In this document: positions 32,770 through 45,189 of the stretch, in pieces
Layout: each line of letters opens with the position of its first letter
Position numbering within the stretch: the first letter of the stretch is position 1
Source: Ascidia mentula
Taxonomy: Eukaryota; Chordata; Ascidiacea; Phlebobranchia; Ascidiidae
DNA length: 64,000 nt
NCBI GenBank assembly: GCA_947561715.1
Contig: OX387202.1
Span: forward strand, 1,860,001 to 1,924,000
Direction: 5' to 3'
Position numbers and translations under genes: made by a program
The notes under the pieces: generated by a model
The model's database searches: none
What the model was told of the DNA's origin: nothing
Seen by the model: only the letters and a program-made list of their open reading frames with translations

Positions 32770-33015
32770 TTAAGCAAAGTGGACACAGTCGAGGTACATA
32801 AACAAAGAAAAAACGCCACAAAAGGAAAGAAGAAGTGAAAAAAACGATAAGAAAGGTGCGAACACACCTGCACTGTACAATTATCAGTAACCGCACGGGT
32901 TATCAAGGTTTTTGGAGTGCGCAATATTTAACGGCAAATTTCCTTGCAAGTGTCGATACACCAGTGGAAACAGAGTTTGCTTTTTGTCATTGAGTGATGA
33001 CGCATGCGTATTAAT
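32770..33015. repeat. Penelope-like flanking repeat
   Basis: 32770-32815 is the reverse complement of the sequence upstream of the ribozyme at 4785. The remainder is unassigned. Confidence 0.5.
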
Positions 33016-33020
33016 GTTCA

Positions 33021-33335
33021 ATGACTAAAAACATCCTCTTATACATATCGGATTCGCGTTCCAAAATGATCGTCCTTGTAAAGTCTACCGCATGTCCTGT
33101 TCCCTGCGGTGGTTGCAGCGACGTGTACATTGGGGAAACTAGCCGTGCACAAAAAACAAGGTTAAAAGAGCACCAGAGGGACGTAAAAAACCATAAGGAG
33201 AAAACAGATCTTTCTAAACATGCGGCCGAAACAGGACATACAGTGGAATTATTTTTACAAATAATATTTCTACAAATTTATTTTCACAAGGTTTCAACCC
33301 CTGTCATCATGTATTCTGTCACTAACGTCTCATAA
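33021..33335 (+). mobile_element. Penelope-like GIY-YIG endonuclease remnant
   Basis: The plus strand reads CPVPCGGCSDVYIGETSRAQ, then TRLKEHQRDV and SKHAAETGHT: the GIY-YIG core (VYIGE), the arginine helix and the AETGH end. Only about 80 residues are kept; the sequence after TVE is unrelated and no reverse transcriptase is found upstream, so this is a 5'-truncated copy. Confidence 0.8.
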
Positions 33336-33344
33336 CATCAGTAA

Positions 33345-33590
33345 AGGACTTGCTTAATAGTTGTAGAGGGATCTAGTCCTCGGTTAGGCATTGTTTATTT
33401 ATCTGCGACAGCAAATTACTGTTTTGGGTGTATATATGAAGTCACAAGTCTCGAATTTACGCTTTTCTTTACGCTATCTCATCAAGCTCACATTACAACG
33501 TGGTAGCGAACCTAGTGGTGATAGCGGAGATAATGAAAAAAAGACACGCTCACACGTGACCGTCAAAACCTGAAGCACAAACGAGTGTTC
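33345..33590. repeat. Penelope-like 3' region, copy at 16680-17085
   Basis: Follows the GIY-YIG remnant directly and matches 16680-17085. Confidence 0.55.
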
Positions 33591-33594
33591 CAGG

Positions 33595-35620
33595 AGCAAT
33601 GAGTGCGACTAAAAATGGAAATAATTAGTACAAGGTAAAATGCAATAAAAATTATCTAATTCTCAGTAAAATTAATTTCTGAATATTTATAGATGCCTGC
33701 GTCATATGAAGCCATTTGGCCTCACAACAAAAGTAAACCAATGCGTTCATTTCCCGACAAACCTAACAATCATATGGCGCAGGGGCCAGGGAGGAATAAT
33801 GCGTTCAGAGAAACACGCAGTGGGTGAGTGCGACAAAAACTTGAACAAAGCAACTGCAGTCGTTTATGTATTGATTGATTACGTTGATTAAGGTAATTAG
33901 TTTTAGTTATAGAACATTGTAACGTTTTTGCTATGTATTTATTCTCCTTGCATTTAAAGAAAACGTAATAGGTAGCGCCATATCGACTCAGCAAAATATT
34001 TCTTATCTTAACGGTAAACTTCACACCATCTTCTAACCTACTATGTTTGAAATACTTAATAAAAGCAGCTGTTACGCATAATTTCCTATACCTCCACATG
34101 CTTGGTATCCACACTATTACTTACCAGTCATTCGGTCACACAGTTCCATGCTTAACTTTCACACAGTTTCGTATCTGGTTGCTCACAAACGCCAAAGCTT
34201 CGCTGGACAGAGATCCTTGCTTGGCGATCACATGAGGATTGCAGGCATTGCTGCCTAGCTGGATATGCGATCTTAACAAACGTAAAATTACAAAGTTAAA
34301 TAAACGCAATAATGTAAATAGTTACGTCATCACCAACACCAAGATCACCGCTGAACTATGCAATGTGTTTCTGTTATGGAAGCCCGTTTTCCCATGTGGA
34401 ATGTGAACATTGTACAGCGTAATTTCCTCTGCTCCTCAACAATAAGTCTTTGTATTTTACTTTGATGTAGATCTTCGCAAAGTTCGACTAAAATTTAACC
34501 TATAACCTCCGAGTATTGGAAACATTTTATATGTATACCCGCCATATGGAACAGTGTACACACCACCGAACTGAGGGATTGTTTGCATTTGAGAATTGTT
34601 AATTGTTATATTTTTGATATGAAATAGTAGCTTGAAATGCAAAAAGCCTCAACGGCATAAACTACAGAAATGTTTACCACGTATTCGTTACTCTTAAACT
34701 TTATGACGGGATTTCGCAAGTGTATCCTTTTTATTCATCACATGTATTGTCACCCTTGGACTACGTTTAAATTAAAAATTATTATCAGAGAAACCACAAA
34801 CATTATATTATTTAAGCTATAATTCCACTCGACCTGTATTAACACTGTCACAATCATGACAAACGCAAGTGTCTCGTGTATTGTTACGCAGCGCAGCAGT
34901 TGTAGTAGCATAAAGGTAAGAATTGGCATTATTGAGTGTAAGGTTGGTTTGTTACTTCATAATTACTAAATTTGCAATAGACCGAGTGAAACAAAATTGT
35001 GCCGCTTTCATAATTTCGTAATCGAATTGTTCAAAATTTAGTGTCATGACAACATGATTGTTTTTTGCATGTTTTTAAAACCTAAAAATGTCATTCTTTA
35101 TATTTTACAAAACGTTGAAAAATCGAGACCTATATGCGACCAATTAAAGAACCTACATATTTTTTACAATTTACGAACGTATTTGGGCACCACAGTTGAA
35201 AGATTGGTAAATATTTGCCATAGTTGATAGAAGTAAATTGATTTGCAAAATGGGAAATGAAGAATATTTCTATGTGATCAAAAATAAATTTAAAATATAT
35301 GCCTGGCAAATTATTTGCTGGACTGCTTGTATAATGTAGCGGCACTAAAGTGATAAATACGTTGAAACATACACAATTGTGCAGCGAAAAAGACAACTTT
35401 ACTGGACAGGAAATTTTCTGTTATTGAGGAAGATTGAGGACCACGGATGTTTATCTTGGTCTTATCGGATGTTTTTCCACCATGTTTCTGCAGCAAACTT
35501 ACAATAGCATTTCACTTGACTGAGAGTTGACCGGTTTGTCTGATACATCAGGCTGAACATATTTACATTCACACTAACGTTAGCACGATTGTTGTTAGTA
35601 ACGAAACTTTGTATATACTT
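33595..35620. other. noncoding, partial SINE at 34205-34260
   Basis: A third fragment of the SINE-like repeat lies at 34205-34260. I see no exon or RNA gene in the rest. It forms the left flank of the CACTA element and ends in CTT. Confidence 0.45.
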
Positions 35621-35835
35621 CACTGCTAACCAATTTGGGTCAAAAAAGCCCAAAAAAATTGGGTCTGTTCGTTGGGAAACCCAAAATATTTTTTGGGTTA
35701 TTTGAACCCAAATATTTTTGGGTTAAATATCTTCTTACCCTATAGATTTACCCAATAATATTTGGGTAGTGCCACACTTCACCCAATTTTGTCTGGTCAC
35801 TATTTTGGGTTTAAATTCACTATACCCAGAATCTG
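35621..35835. repeat. left terminal and subterminal repeats of the CACTA element
   Basis: After the TIR the hexamer TTGGGT or its complement ACCCAA (and close variants) occurs about ten times in 200 bases in both orientations. In plant CACTA elements such subterminal motifs bind an element-coded protein; here the same role is inferred. Confidence 0.8.
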
Positions 35836-35977
35836 TGTCATTTTTTGCACATTAATTATAGATATTGCACAGCTTGTTTTTTTGAAGAATCATATTTATT
35901 GTTTCTTGTCATTCTGTAGAAAGAACGTGAACAATAAACATTTAATGAACAGAACAATAATTAGTCAACACAAATAA

Positions 35978-38406
35978 CTACAGGCTTATTTTGTCAAGTT
36001 GAAGTTTTAACTCACACACTGAATCATACATTGAGTTTTCAGGAATATTAAGCAAATATGTTTGAAGAAATTGCAGTGTTTTGGTAACATGTGGGCAGTA
36101 TTGATAATTAAGAACATAATACACAGCAAATAAAGCTATGATGCCTTTAGAAATGCTGTCCACACTGAGCACCGGGTTCTTCTCCGCAAAAAGTGTAATT
36201 TTTTGCGGCGAGAAAATGTCTCCATACACAATCAACACAGGTTGTTGTCGATCCCCAAAGGCGGCCCTGGTATCTTCAAATGTTGTGTTGGCCTAAATAG
36301 TAAAACAATTTAGTTACATACTCAGGGTTAATATTGGCTTGTGCTACAAAATAAGGATGCTTTTAAGGATTTCCAACACTTAAATTGGATTTTTTTTACA
36401 ATGCTCAATTTCAAAGTTTTTTATTAATTACGCACAGAATAACTTTTCGGAGACAAATAATTTAGCCTTTCTAGTCTTGTGGATATAAAATGAGTACATT
36501 TAATCAAAAAAACATTTTCAAGCCACTATGAAACATGATTGTTTATACTCACAGGACACAAATCTAACAAATACCGCTCCCTGCTGAATTGCCGTTTTGT
36601 ATTGGACTTCAATAAAGTACACAAAAGTAATATTCCAACCATAAAGTGAACATCTACAAAAAAAAACATTTCAAAAACATTTTTATGTGATAAGTTTTTT
36701 TTTAGACTTACCAGTAAAGCAATCATTTTCATCAAGCGGCAAAAAGTCCAATATTTTTTTCATTGAGGGTGTTTTGTTTGGTTTTCCCGAAGAATATTTA
36801 ATAATTTTTTGAAACAAGTCTTTAGCAATGCTGTTTAAAGCAGCTTCATCAGTAAAATTTTGTATTCTTTTAAATTCACGAAGCAACTACAAGAAATATA
36901 AATTACATTAAATTCGGTCAATAAATTTACAGTTACCGCAGTCAAGCTATGGTTCAAAGCCGCTACAAATTGACAAGTCAGAGGAAGATTCAAATAATCA
37001 GCAGTGGAGCTCTGACTTGTCAATATGTGGCTTTGATGTATCTGTAACAAAAATACATAAAGACAATTAACATACCTCGTCGTACATAGTTAAAGCTGGC
37101 CATTCTTTTGTTAATGCCATAAGAGAAGGATTGTTTTCCAAAACAAAGTTTCTGCGGACATAAAATGTTTCCTCCATTTTTTCAGCAATAAGTTTCTTAT
37201 TGCGCAACAAAGTTGTTTTTTTAAATTCATGCAGCAGGATCTGAAATAACCAAGTCAAAAATCCATAACAAAGCTTTAAAAAGTTTAAATCCATACTTCT
37301 TTTGCCTCGTCATTCAAGTTTTCGTCCTGTGTATCTACTTCATTTGATTGATGTGGAACCTTTCTCCGCTTTAAAGAAGGGTCGGCAGTGCCACCAATGT
37401 TGTTATATGCCCTTTTTGATTTAGGGGTACCCAAGATTTTTCGCTGTTTTTTAGCTTGTGCATTTAGTCGGTCTGATATTTTTTTGTACCAAAATGCCTG
37501 TGAAATGTAAATAAATAAGCATGGTAATTGAATTACTTGATAAGTTATACTTCAATCTAACCTTGGCATCTGTTGCACCTAGTCCAAGACGAGCTGATTT
37601 GTACTGCTCCAAGAAAGCATCTACTGTCATGTTCTTTAGATGTCGGCTTGGTCTGCTAAATTTGTTGGATAAAAAATACATTACATTGACTCTGCCTCAT
37701 GAACAAATACAATGTTTTCTTACCTTTCATAGCACTTCATTACAAGCACCAACTCCCCTATTACTTCCCTTTTTCCACTTGATGAAATTATTCCGGTTCT
37801 GATCATTTCCTTGCCACTATAACCAAACTGACATTTGTACATGGGAAACTTTTTGGGCAATGGTCTGGTCAAAGGGGGTAGTTTGTCATTTGAACCCGAG
37901 GAACAACTTGATGATGAAATTGTGGACGAGGAAAGGTCAAGCGATTCGTCCAAAGGTTCAGTGTCATCAGAATTATCTGCTGATTTGTCCTCAAATTTTT
38001 TATGAAATGCTCCAAACAATCTAAATAGATATCCATTTGGTGTTGAAGGAAACGTGCATTTAAACATGTCGAAACAATCTTTGGTGCATAATAATGCTTT
38101 TCCATCAATTTTGTTTCCTACAAAACATATAAAACAATATGACAGCACTGGAAAAGTTTTCACTTGACTCTGGCCCTTTATTATATTTTTAAAATATTGA
38201 TAGATTGCATAATAGGCCTATATAGCCAACCTTTTCCAAGTTAAGTGTAATTTATCACAGCTTTGGCAATTACATTTTTCTCACGTTTAAAAAAGTATAT
38301 ACAACTTACTCTCAATTTCAGCATTTATTTGATGAACTTCCTCTTGTGGGACGTCTTCCAGAGTAGTCTTGACAAAATCAATTAAACCTTGAATGCTTAA
38401 ATCCAT
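35978..38406 (-). CDS. CACTA element accessory protein, 548 aa, nine exons
   Basis: Start at 38406. Exons: 38406-38310, 38117-37724, 37655-37562, 37497-37297, 37240-37076, 37041-36937, 36886-36712, 36653-36553, 36292-35978 (stop TAG). The lengths sum to 549 codons with no internal stop and all donors and acceptors are GT/AG. Domains: a short helical N-terminus (MDLSIQGLIDFV), an acidic serine-rich stretch around residues 75-110, a basic segment in exon 4 (SLKRRKVP, possible nuclear signal), and a hydrophobic C-terminal block (PVLIVYGDIF, IIALFAVYYVLNYQY). The C-terminal pattern recalls fish predicted proteins named SAMD3-like, from memory and unchecked. It may bind the subterminal repeats, as TNPA does in plants. 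No catalytic motif recognised. Confidence 0.75.
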
Positions 38407-38979
38407 TCTACGTCTTTTTCACTTTTTTTGATTAAATCATAAAATGACACACGAAACAGCTTACAACACTACCTGTAATTAAGAAAAAGGCGCGCCCAAT
38501 CATTCGGAAATCACGCTCACGCAGGTAGAGGCAAAGAACTTTAAAGTGCTGAGACTGGGGGAGGCAAGTTGGTTTGGCGCCCTTTTCGGCGAGTATTCAG
38601 GCGCGCACATTTTTTTTTAATTTTTTGAATTTTAAACAAATAATTTTGAAAGCAAAGAAATGTTTTAAAAAAGTTTTCTAATTTACACGGTTGAAGGATT
38701 GTAAATTTGATTTTTTTTAATAGTTTCAATAGTAAATCTGTTACGTCGAGCAGATTTTAATAAAATTCAGATAAATCAAGTCGTTTATTTTCACAAGATT
38801 AAGATTTATTATGAGCTCATAACAATTAGGATAATAAACTATTTTTAGTTTTTATGGCAGCATTACCCCACGCGTCGAATCGTCACCAACCGGTGTCAAA
38901 ACATTTCGCAGCAGCGGGTGGTTGATTACAGGGTAAACGTGCAAACAAAAAGTACCAACGGCGTGAGCAATTTGTAGTC
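38407..38979. promoter_or_regulatory. shared divergent promoter region of the CACTA element
   Basis: 573 bases separate the two start codons. The region is AT-rich, with a GC-rich stretch near 38870-38970. No clear TATA box or TTGGGT cluster is seen, so control by the subterminal repeats would act from a distance. Head-to-head arrangement suggests joint expression. Confidence 0.45.
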
Positions 38980-41900
38980 ATGCTGTATGAATGCAATTTT
39001 TGTCATTCTTTCTTCATAAGCTTGCTAGCCCTTAAACGGCACGTGTATGCAAGCCATACCGACGATATAAGGTTCAGACTAGTTTGCAAAATTGATAACT
39101 GTTCCGCGAAGTTCAACAGCAAGTTTTCACTGCGTAAACATGTCAGAAAGTGGCATTTTGGAAAACGTTGGGAGGTTCCAAACACATGGTATACTTTGTT
39201 TCAACAACGTGGGACAGGAAGTTTGTGCCCCCAAGAGAGTTCATTGTCAGGTTATACTGAATCTCAGAATCCTCAAGAACAGGACATTTCGGCGGATGAT
39301 CTTGCATTTTCTGATGATGAGGTTACAGACTGTTTTACCCCTTCACACTTGTGTGTGACATACACCTGCTCTGAAAATGTATCAAAAAGACAAACCGAGA
39401 TGGCATTGTCACTGACGAAACTAAAAGGGGATTGCAACATGACTGAAAGTGCTTTGTGCATGGTTCAAAAATGGGCAGAGGAACTACTTGAGTTTCAAAC
39501 GAAATATTTTGTTGAAAGTTTAAAGACCTGCAAAACCTTTTCTCTCACTGAAGAAATAGAAGAAATATTTGCAGTTGGCATGGGTCTGGCCAATCCTTTT
39601 CATGGAATTGAAAACGAACGCTGCAGAAAAAAATTGTTACCATGCTTTGTGGTGAGTTTATAAAACAAATGCAGCTCAAAAATTAAGTTCTCAAAATTTG
39701 ATTTACTGTTTCCTACAGGCCCCCAAAACTGTTGTTTTGCATGAGGAGCTTTCTAATCAGTCCTCAGGAGGGAAAACTGTGCACTCCATGCAATATGTTC
39801 CACTCATTGATTTGCTTCAGACTATTTTTGAGCATTCAAGTTTATATCAATGTGTAAGTTTTGTTATATGCACAAAATTTTAACAGAATTAACAAAATTT
39901 TCACATTACTTTAGATTGAACAAAGCAAACGTTGGCCAAATGAAAGCAGTATGTATGAAAGTTTGTATAATGGAGAATATTTAAAAGAACACCCATTTTG
40001 TCAGTTCCAAAGCCCATCACTTCACCTGCTCTTTTACTATGATGGGTTTGAAGTTGTTAACCCACTGGGCTCCAAAACAAAGAAACATCATATGGGTAAA
40101 AGTCATTGTATTCCATTCAAACAAATTATGTGATAGAAATAGTAAATCACATTAATTTCTTGTTATTTTTTGTACGTTTAGGTGGAATTTATTTTTTGGT
40201 TGCTAACGTCCATCCAAAGTTTAATGCGGCTCTAAATAGAATATTTTTAAACACCATGTTTTATACACAAGACTTAAAGCATCCATCGATAGGATGGCCT
40301 CGAATTTTGGGATCGTTAAATCATGACATTAAAGTTCTAGAGTCCGTAAGTAAGTTATATTTGCATTTTGGTTTGGTTTCATCAATTTTCTTTTAGGAAG
40401 GTGTTAAAGTTAACGTTGGAAATGAAGTGCTTCATGTCAAAGGAACAATAACCCAAATTGCCATGGACAACCTTGCAGCCCATTCAATTTTCGGTTTCAC
40501 CGAGAAGTTTTCTGGCAGTAATACTTACGTGTCACGCTACTGTGAATGTACTGGTGCTGCAATACAAAAAAAGGTAACAGATTCAGGCACATGATTATTT
40601 TTAAGTATATTTTAAGAAAGTCTTTTTGCAGAATTCATACAAACAGTGTGTTGTCAGGACAAAAGCATCATACAGACGGTGCTTGCAAGAAGCTTCGGTT
40701 TCCAAAAAGCCACAGCTTGGTGTTAAGTGGAAATGTTCTATTTTATCAAATTATTTTCACCCTATTGACAATTATGCAGCGGATGTGCATCATGATGTTT
40801 TTGAGGGTGTTGTTCCTTATATACTGAAAGTCTTACTGCAGGTGTATATTGCACTGTTACAATTTATTAGGCAATAAGTATAATAGCCTGTGCAATTTAA
40901 CAAATTATAAATCTTTTTATCCACAGACCCTAATTTACTCCAAAAAATACTTCTCCTTAGAAGGTCTAAATTCAAAAATCACGTACTTTGATTTTGGTGT
41001 TGACAAAAAAAACAAACCAACTTTAATTAATGAACACAAACTCTTGGATAAGGATTCAAAAACTCTTCATCAAAATGGTAAGTCCATGTGTTTAATAAAA
41101 GTAGATATACTAATAGAATATGTTTAGCTTCACAGTACTGGTGCTTGGCAAGACATCTTTCATTGCTAATAGGAAACTATGTTCCTGTTGATGACAAGCA
41201 TTGGGCAATGTATTTGGCATTGCTTAATGTTGTGGATATGGTTTGTTCTCCCAGAATATCAAACGAGACATTGGTGGATTTAGAAATAACCCTCCAGGAA
41301 CTTTTTAATGAGTTTAAAGTATTGTACCCGTATTGTTCTATTACGCCCAAGTTTCATTACCTTTTGATGTATCCACGGTTTATAAGGAAAATTGGCCCAC
41401 TTATACGTTATTCATGTATGAGATTTGAAGCAAAACATAAAACATTAAAAAATATTGTGTGCAGAGGAAATAATTATAAAAATGTGCCTTACTCAATAGC
41501 CCTTCAGCATCAAATATATTTAGCCACACAAATAAGTGATCATGACATTTTTTGCTTTTACAATAATCCTTCTAAAGGCACCATATGTAAAAGGAATGAT
41601 TTTTTTGTACAATTTCCAGGAATTCCAACAACTACTGAATATATTACTCAGATTGAAAAAATTGTTGTTGATGGCATTAACTATTCTGTGAACTTGACTG
41701 TGTGCATTGGTGTATCAGTAGATAATGTGCCAGAGTTCATTTTAATAGATAAGATTGGTGTAGATGCAAATAACGAATGTTGGTTGGTTGGACGCAAAGT
41801 AGACACACTTTATTTTCATGAACACTTTCATGCATGGGTTGTTGAAATCAATTCTGTGTGCATCTATGTATGTCAAAGCAAGTTAACATATCCACAACCT

Positions 41901-41999
41901 CTATCTCTTCTATCACCATTTGGTGTGTTTTTGCATGTTATTCGACCAAAGTTTAGATTGGAACCTGTTGATAGTGTTAGTGTAATGGGACATACATGA
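38980..41999 (+). CDS. CACTA/EnSpm-type transposase, 853 aa, eight exons
   Basis: Exons: 38980-39651, 39719-39853, 39915-40095, 40182-40345, 40397-40573, 40632-40841, 40927-41077, 41128-41999 (stop TGA). They join to 854 codons with no stop. Two C2H2 zinc fingers open the protein (C5-C8-H21-H26 and C36-C41-H54-H59), probably for DNA binding. The core follows: HPKFNAALNR, a cysteine-rich RYCECTG, HHDVFEGV, and MRFEAKH at residues 661-667, blocks I associate with animal CACTA-like transposases. Asp408 (AMDNLAAH), Asp498 (HHDV) and Glu664 (RFEAKH) are candidate catalytic acids by position; this is inference. The start is the first ATG before the zinc fingers. Paired with the divergent gene on the minus strand. 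Confidence 0.82.
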
Positions 42000-42099
42000 G
42001 TCGCCAAGTCCTTAAATTTTTGTTGTACAATCTGATTTTTTATTTGGATTTTTATTAAAAATGTGTTTAAATATGATTGTGTATGGTAAAATAAAACAA

Positions 42100-42319
42100 A
42101 ACAATAACCCAATTTTTTTGGGTACAGTACAAGCATCACTTTACCCAAACACTTTTGGGTAAACAACAATAAGCCCAATAATTTTGGGTATATTTATTTG
42201 GGTAACTTTATTTTGGGTATAAATCAAAAGGTAAAGTAGCATTTTACCCAAAAGTCATGGGTATGTTACCATTGTACCCAAAGTTGCCTTTGTCATTTTA
42301 CCCAAATTGGTTTACAGTG
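42100..42319. repeat. right subterminal and terminal repeats of the CACTA element
   Basis: About a dozen TTGGGT/ACCCAA motifs in 200 bases, ending in the inverted CACTG terminus at 42319. The density mirrors the left end. Confidence 0.8.
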
Positions 42320-42500
42320 TTGGCACACATCATGCATGATATTTATCAAATTCTTTTTCTGGAGAAAATGTCAAAAAACACCGGAATCATCCTGTGAAAG
42401 TCGGTGACCGGCGGAACTGTCTTTGCGGATCAATATAATATATTCCTGGAACAACAAAAGGAGTGAAGAACGATCAACGCCTGCAGTTTATGATCTTTAG

Positions 42501-42964
42501 TTCTCCGTGAGGAAATCACCTTTACAACCTTTATGGTTTATCGGTGCCGGTGCCATTTTATTTCTTTGTATATTGTTCATACGCGTAGTTGCTTTTTTCA
42601 CAAAATGTAACCAGAAAAGCAATAAAAAAAAAAAAACACAACAAAACCCATCAGTAAGTCCAGTTTCGGGATCGCCAAGACAAAAAAATAGGCGATAAAA
42701 ACGTTAAATTTTTTCTGCGACCAGCGGACATCGTAACACGTACTCAAAATCGCCAAGAGGCCACACTCAAGCTGTTGGTAAATCATGGCAAAAAAACGGG
42801 GAAGGAGCAACGGCAGTAACGTATTCATGTGATAAGCCGATAACGCACACAGAATACAAAACAGTGATGGACATAAAAGACAAAGATTGTGTGGGAAGTC
42901 CTTACAGTAGCAAAGACATTTTATCTGAGGGCATCGATAATGCGGATCAAAACGTCCTTACCTG
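42501..42964 (+). CDS. possible exons of a membrane protein (low confidence)
   Basis: After a CTTTAG acceptor-like site at 42500 a frame encodes a hydrophobic segment of about 20 residues (FIGAGAILFLCILFI) followed by a lysine-rich stop-transfer stretch, with a GTAAGT donor at 42654. A second open frame, about 42725-42964, encodes a tyrosine-containing tail (TYSCDKP, TEYKTVM) with a TGA stop. The phases of the two do not join with the sites I can see. They could be the transmembrane and cytoplasmic exons of a gene whose extracellular part lies left of the transposon, or chance. No family recognised. Confidence 0.25.
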
Positions 42965-44730
42965 AGTGAGTTGTTTGCGGTTTTACACCAATGTATGGGA
43001 ATGCCCGGGCGTGAGCTTAATCAAAATGATTTTGCGACGTATACGCTCAGCGGCAAGTCGCGGGAGTAATACGCCGAGCACTCGCAAGCTCGCGACCCCT
43101 TGTGACCGAAAGCTCACGCTTCCAAGCTTTGTCCCGAGCGCACGCACGCGGCAATGAAACAAACAAAGAATCCGCCGGCGCAAAGCGTGAGTGTGGACCC
43201 GACTTTAAATAGAAACCGAAAACTTAGACAGAATTTAGTGTTCATTAACAAAGGAAGATCATATTCTAATTATCACGATTTCTGGCAGCTTCAGTATCAA
43301 ATTGACAATACTTACATATATTTTTACCGAATGCAAATAAGAAATATACGTCAAAACATGAGTAACCATCACTTGTATGGTTATATTTATTCTTTGCTAT
43401 GGTTCAAATTGAAACTCAAAAATTGTTTTGAATATAATTAAAAAATATAATTTCAAAAAATATCTTCATTATAACTTGAGGCTTTCTTTGACTGCCTCAA
43501 TTTAAGAATTGTGGCAACACGCATGTTTTCCCTGGCCTAGTTCTGACCACGCCGCATGTTTCCTGAAATTCAATACTGGAACACTACACGGAAAGGATAC
43601 AGGCGGAGCTAAACCTTCCTGCAGAGTTCAAACCAAGCTGCTGCTGGACAACCACGTTTTTCCTGAATGTTTGTTATAAAACGCCCTCGTAGTAATTGTT
43701 CGCCCTCTTAGTCGCTCGTACTCTCTCGGCCCTGTCGTTATTCTTGACATCGCGCTGTAAACGTTCGCACGTTCTTTTAATAGTTAAATTCGCTGCAATT
43801 CTGTCACGTGTTAAACGCGCTTAAAACAAATTAAACTTAAGCCACCTGGTAATTGCAATCGTGCGTTTCCATTAATAAAGAAGTCTGTTCACGGAGCTTT
43901 TAATTCAGTAGTCTATATCAGCAAGAACACGCAAACAGACTTTAGCTTCAGCAAAGCAGCGACTGGGGAATCCTATTGGTACGCTGCAGAATCTAAAACA
44001 AATCCACTCTAAAGACCGCATATCAGTATTAAATCCCAAAAATCTAGTTTTGAAGGCTATCACCATTAATACCCATACTGAGTGATTTGCTTTTTTGCCA
44101 ACAACAATTCCTGTGGTCAGTGACCCATGAAGATCTACTGGTACTACTCATAGAGAAAAAAAATTGATTGCAGCTGCATCCGCCAAAACACAGCAAGGAT
44201 CTGAGGAGCCTCCAGGAGGATCTTTTTTCCTATAAGATAGCAAAAACAGTCCCAGGGGGCAACCAAAGCAACTTTCCTGTGACAATTTTTTTTGCCATTG
44301 CGTAGAAAAGGGTTAGGGCCAACATTAAATTGCAAATTGGATGAGGTTTTTGTGATTCATTTTTTCGCAAAACCATCTTACATTTTTTTACAGCCCATTT
44401 AGCTAAAATAATGACTGATCGGGAGCCGAAATGACCCCTAGGTGGTGCTTTAAGCAACTATCTTGCAACTAATTTTCACCTCACTGCGTATCCAAGAGGC
44501 GGGCCTAACATAAAATTACAAATTAACGTATACTTCTGTGATTCAATTTTGAGCTACATCCCCTTGAACATTTTGATGGTTTTTCAACTAAACTTTTCAC
44601 AGCACCCTGTACCAAACGTCTGACTGAGTGAGAAAAGCAAAAAATGCACTAAAACTGCACCAAACACGCTGAAAATCGCCCTGGCTACACCACGTGACTT
44701 CTTGCTCATTCAACCGGAAAATTGACCCCA
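42965..44730. other. noncoding; GC-rich patch at 43010-43165
   Basis: 43010-43165 is much more GC-rich than its surroundings and contains CG-rich words, resembling the composition of the Polinton remnant at 52-56 kb, but I recognise no protein in it. Nothing else seen. Confidence 0.4.
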
Positions 44731-44820
44731 ATGCATCACCGGTTGCCTTGTGACGGAACTGAGACTCTCTATGACGCAGGAGAACAAGACGGGCATTCCC
44801 CGCGTGCAAAACGTTTTTCA
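44731..44820. repeat. dispersed repeat, copy at 1-85
   Basis: Shares TGCATCACCGGTTGCCTTG, CTCTCTATGAC and GGCATTCCCxGCGT with the start of the window. Confidence 0.6.
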
Positions 44821-44946
44821 TAGAATTACTGATATGCGGTCTAAAACAAATTTCTAATGTGACTTATGTAAGAGCCTAAACTGCAGAAAGCATTAAGACA
44901 GATGTTAGACTTGTAATATATCTCCAATATGAATTCGGATATGGAT

Positions 44947-45189
44947 TCACATTTCTTGGTGAAATTTTGTTACGTGTGTACTTAAATAAGAATTCTTGCT
45001 GAATACTTTTGAACATAAAGTGCACTTGTAAGGATTCTCTTCAGTGTGAATTCGTTCATGTGTCGTTCGATGACCTGATTGGTTAAAAGCTTTATCACAA
45101 GTCTTACACTTAAATTGTTTCTCTGAAGTATGAATTCGTTGGCTGTGGTTAATTAACAAAAAAATAAGACGAAACAAAAAATTCTTCAT
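44947..45189 (-). pseudogene. 3' fragment of a C2H2 zinc-finger gene
   Basis: The minus strand encodes the end of one finger (SQRIHTSEKQF), two full fingers (CKTCDKAFNQSGHRTTH and CTLCSKVFSKNSYLSTH) and a stop at 44947. The 5' part of the array is missing; codons before SQRIH are unrelated. It matches the ends of the genes at 27.4 and 30.9 kb. Confidence 0.75.

Larger units (their letters stand above)
35621..42319. mobile_element. CACTA/EnSpm-type DNA transposon, apparently complete
   Basis: 6699 bp bounded by 20-bp terminal inverted repeats beginning CACTG: left 35621-35640 and right 42300-42319, 18 of 20 bases identical when inverted (positions 6 and 7 differ). The dinucleotide TT flanks both ends, consistent with a 2-bp target duplication; a 3-bp one is not supported (CTT / TTG). 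Inside each end lies a dense array of TTGGGT/ACCCAA motifs. Two divergent genes lie between: a transposase on + and a second protein on -. All 15 introns have GT-AG ends and every junction keeps frame. CACTG-ended CMC-superfamily elements with a transposase plus an accessory protein are known; recent activity is inferred from intactness. Confidence 0.85.

Noticed and set aside
32520..32924. 134-codon minus-strand open frame
   Set aside because: It runs straight through the hammerhead motif and its repeat flanks; no protein feature.
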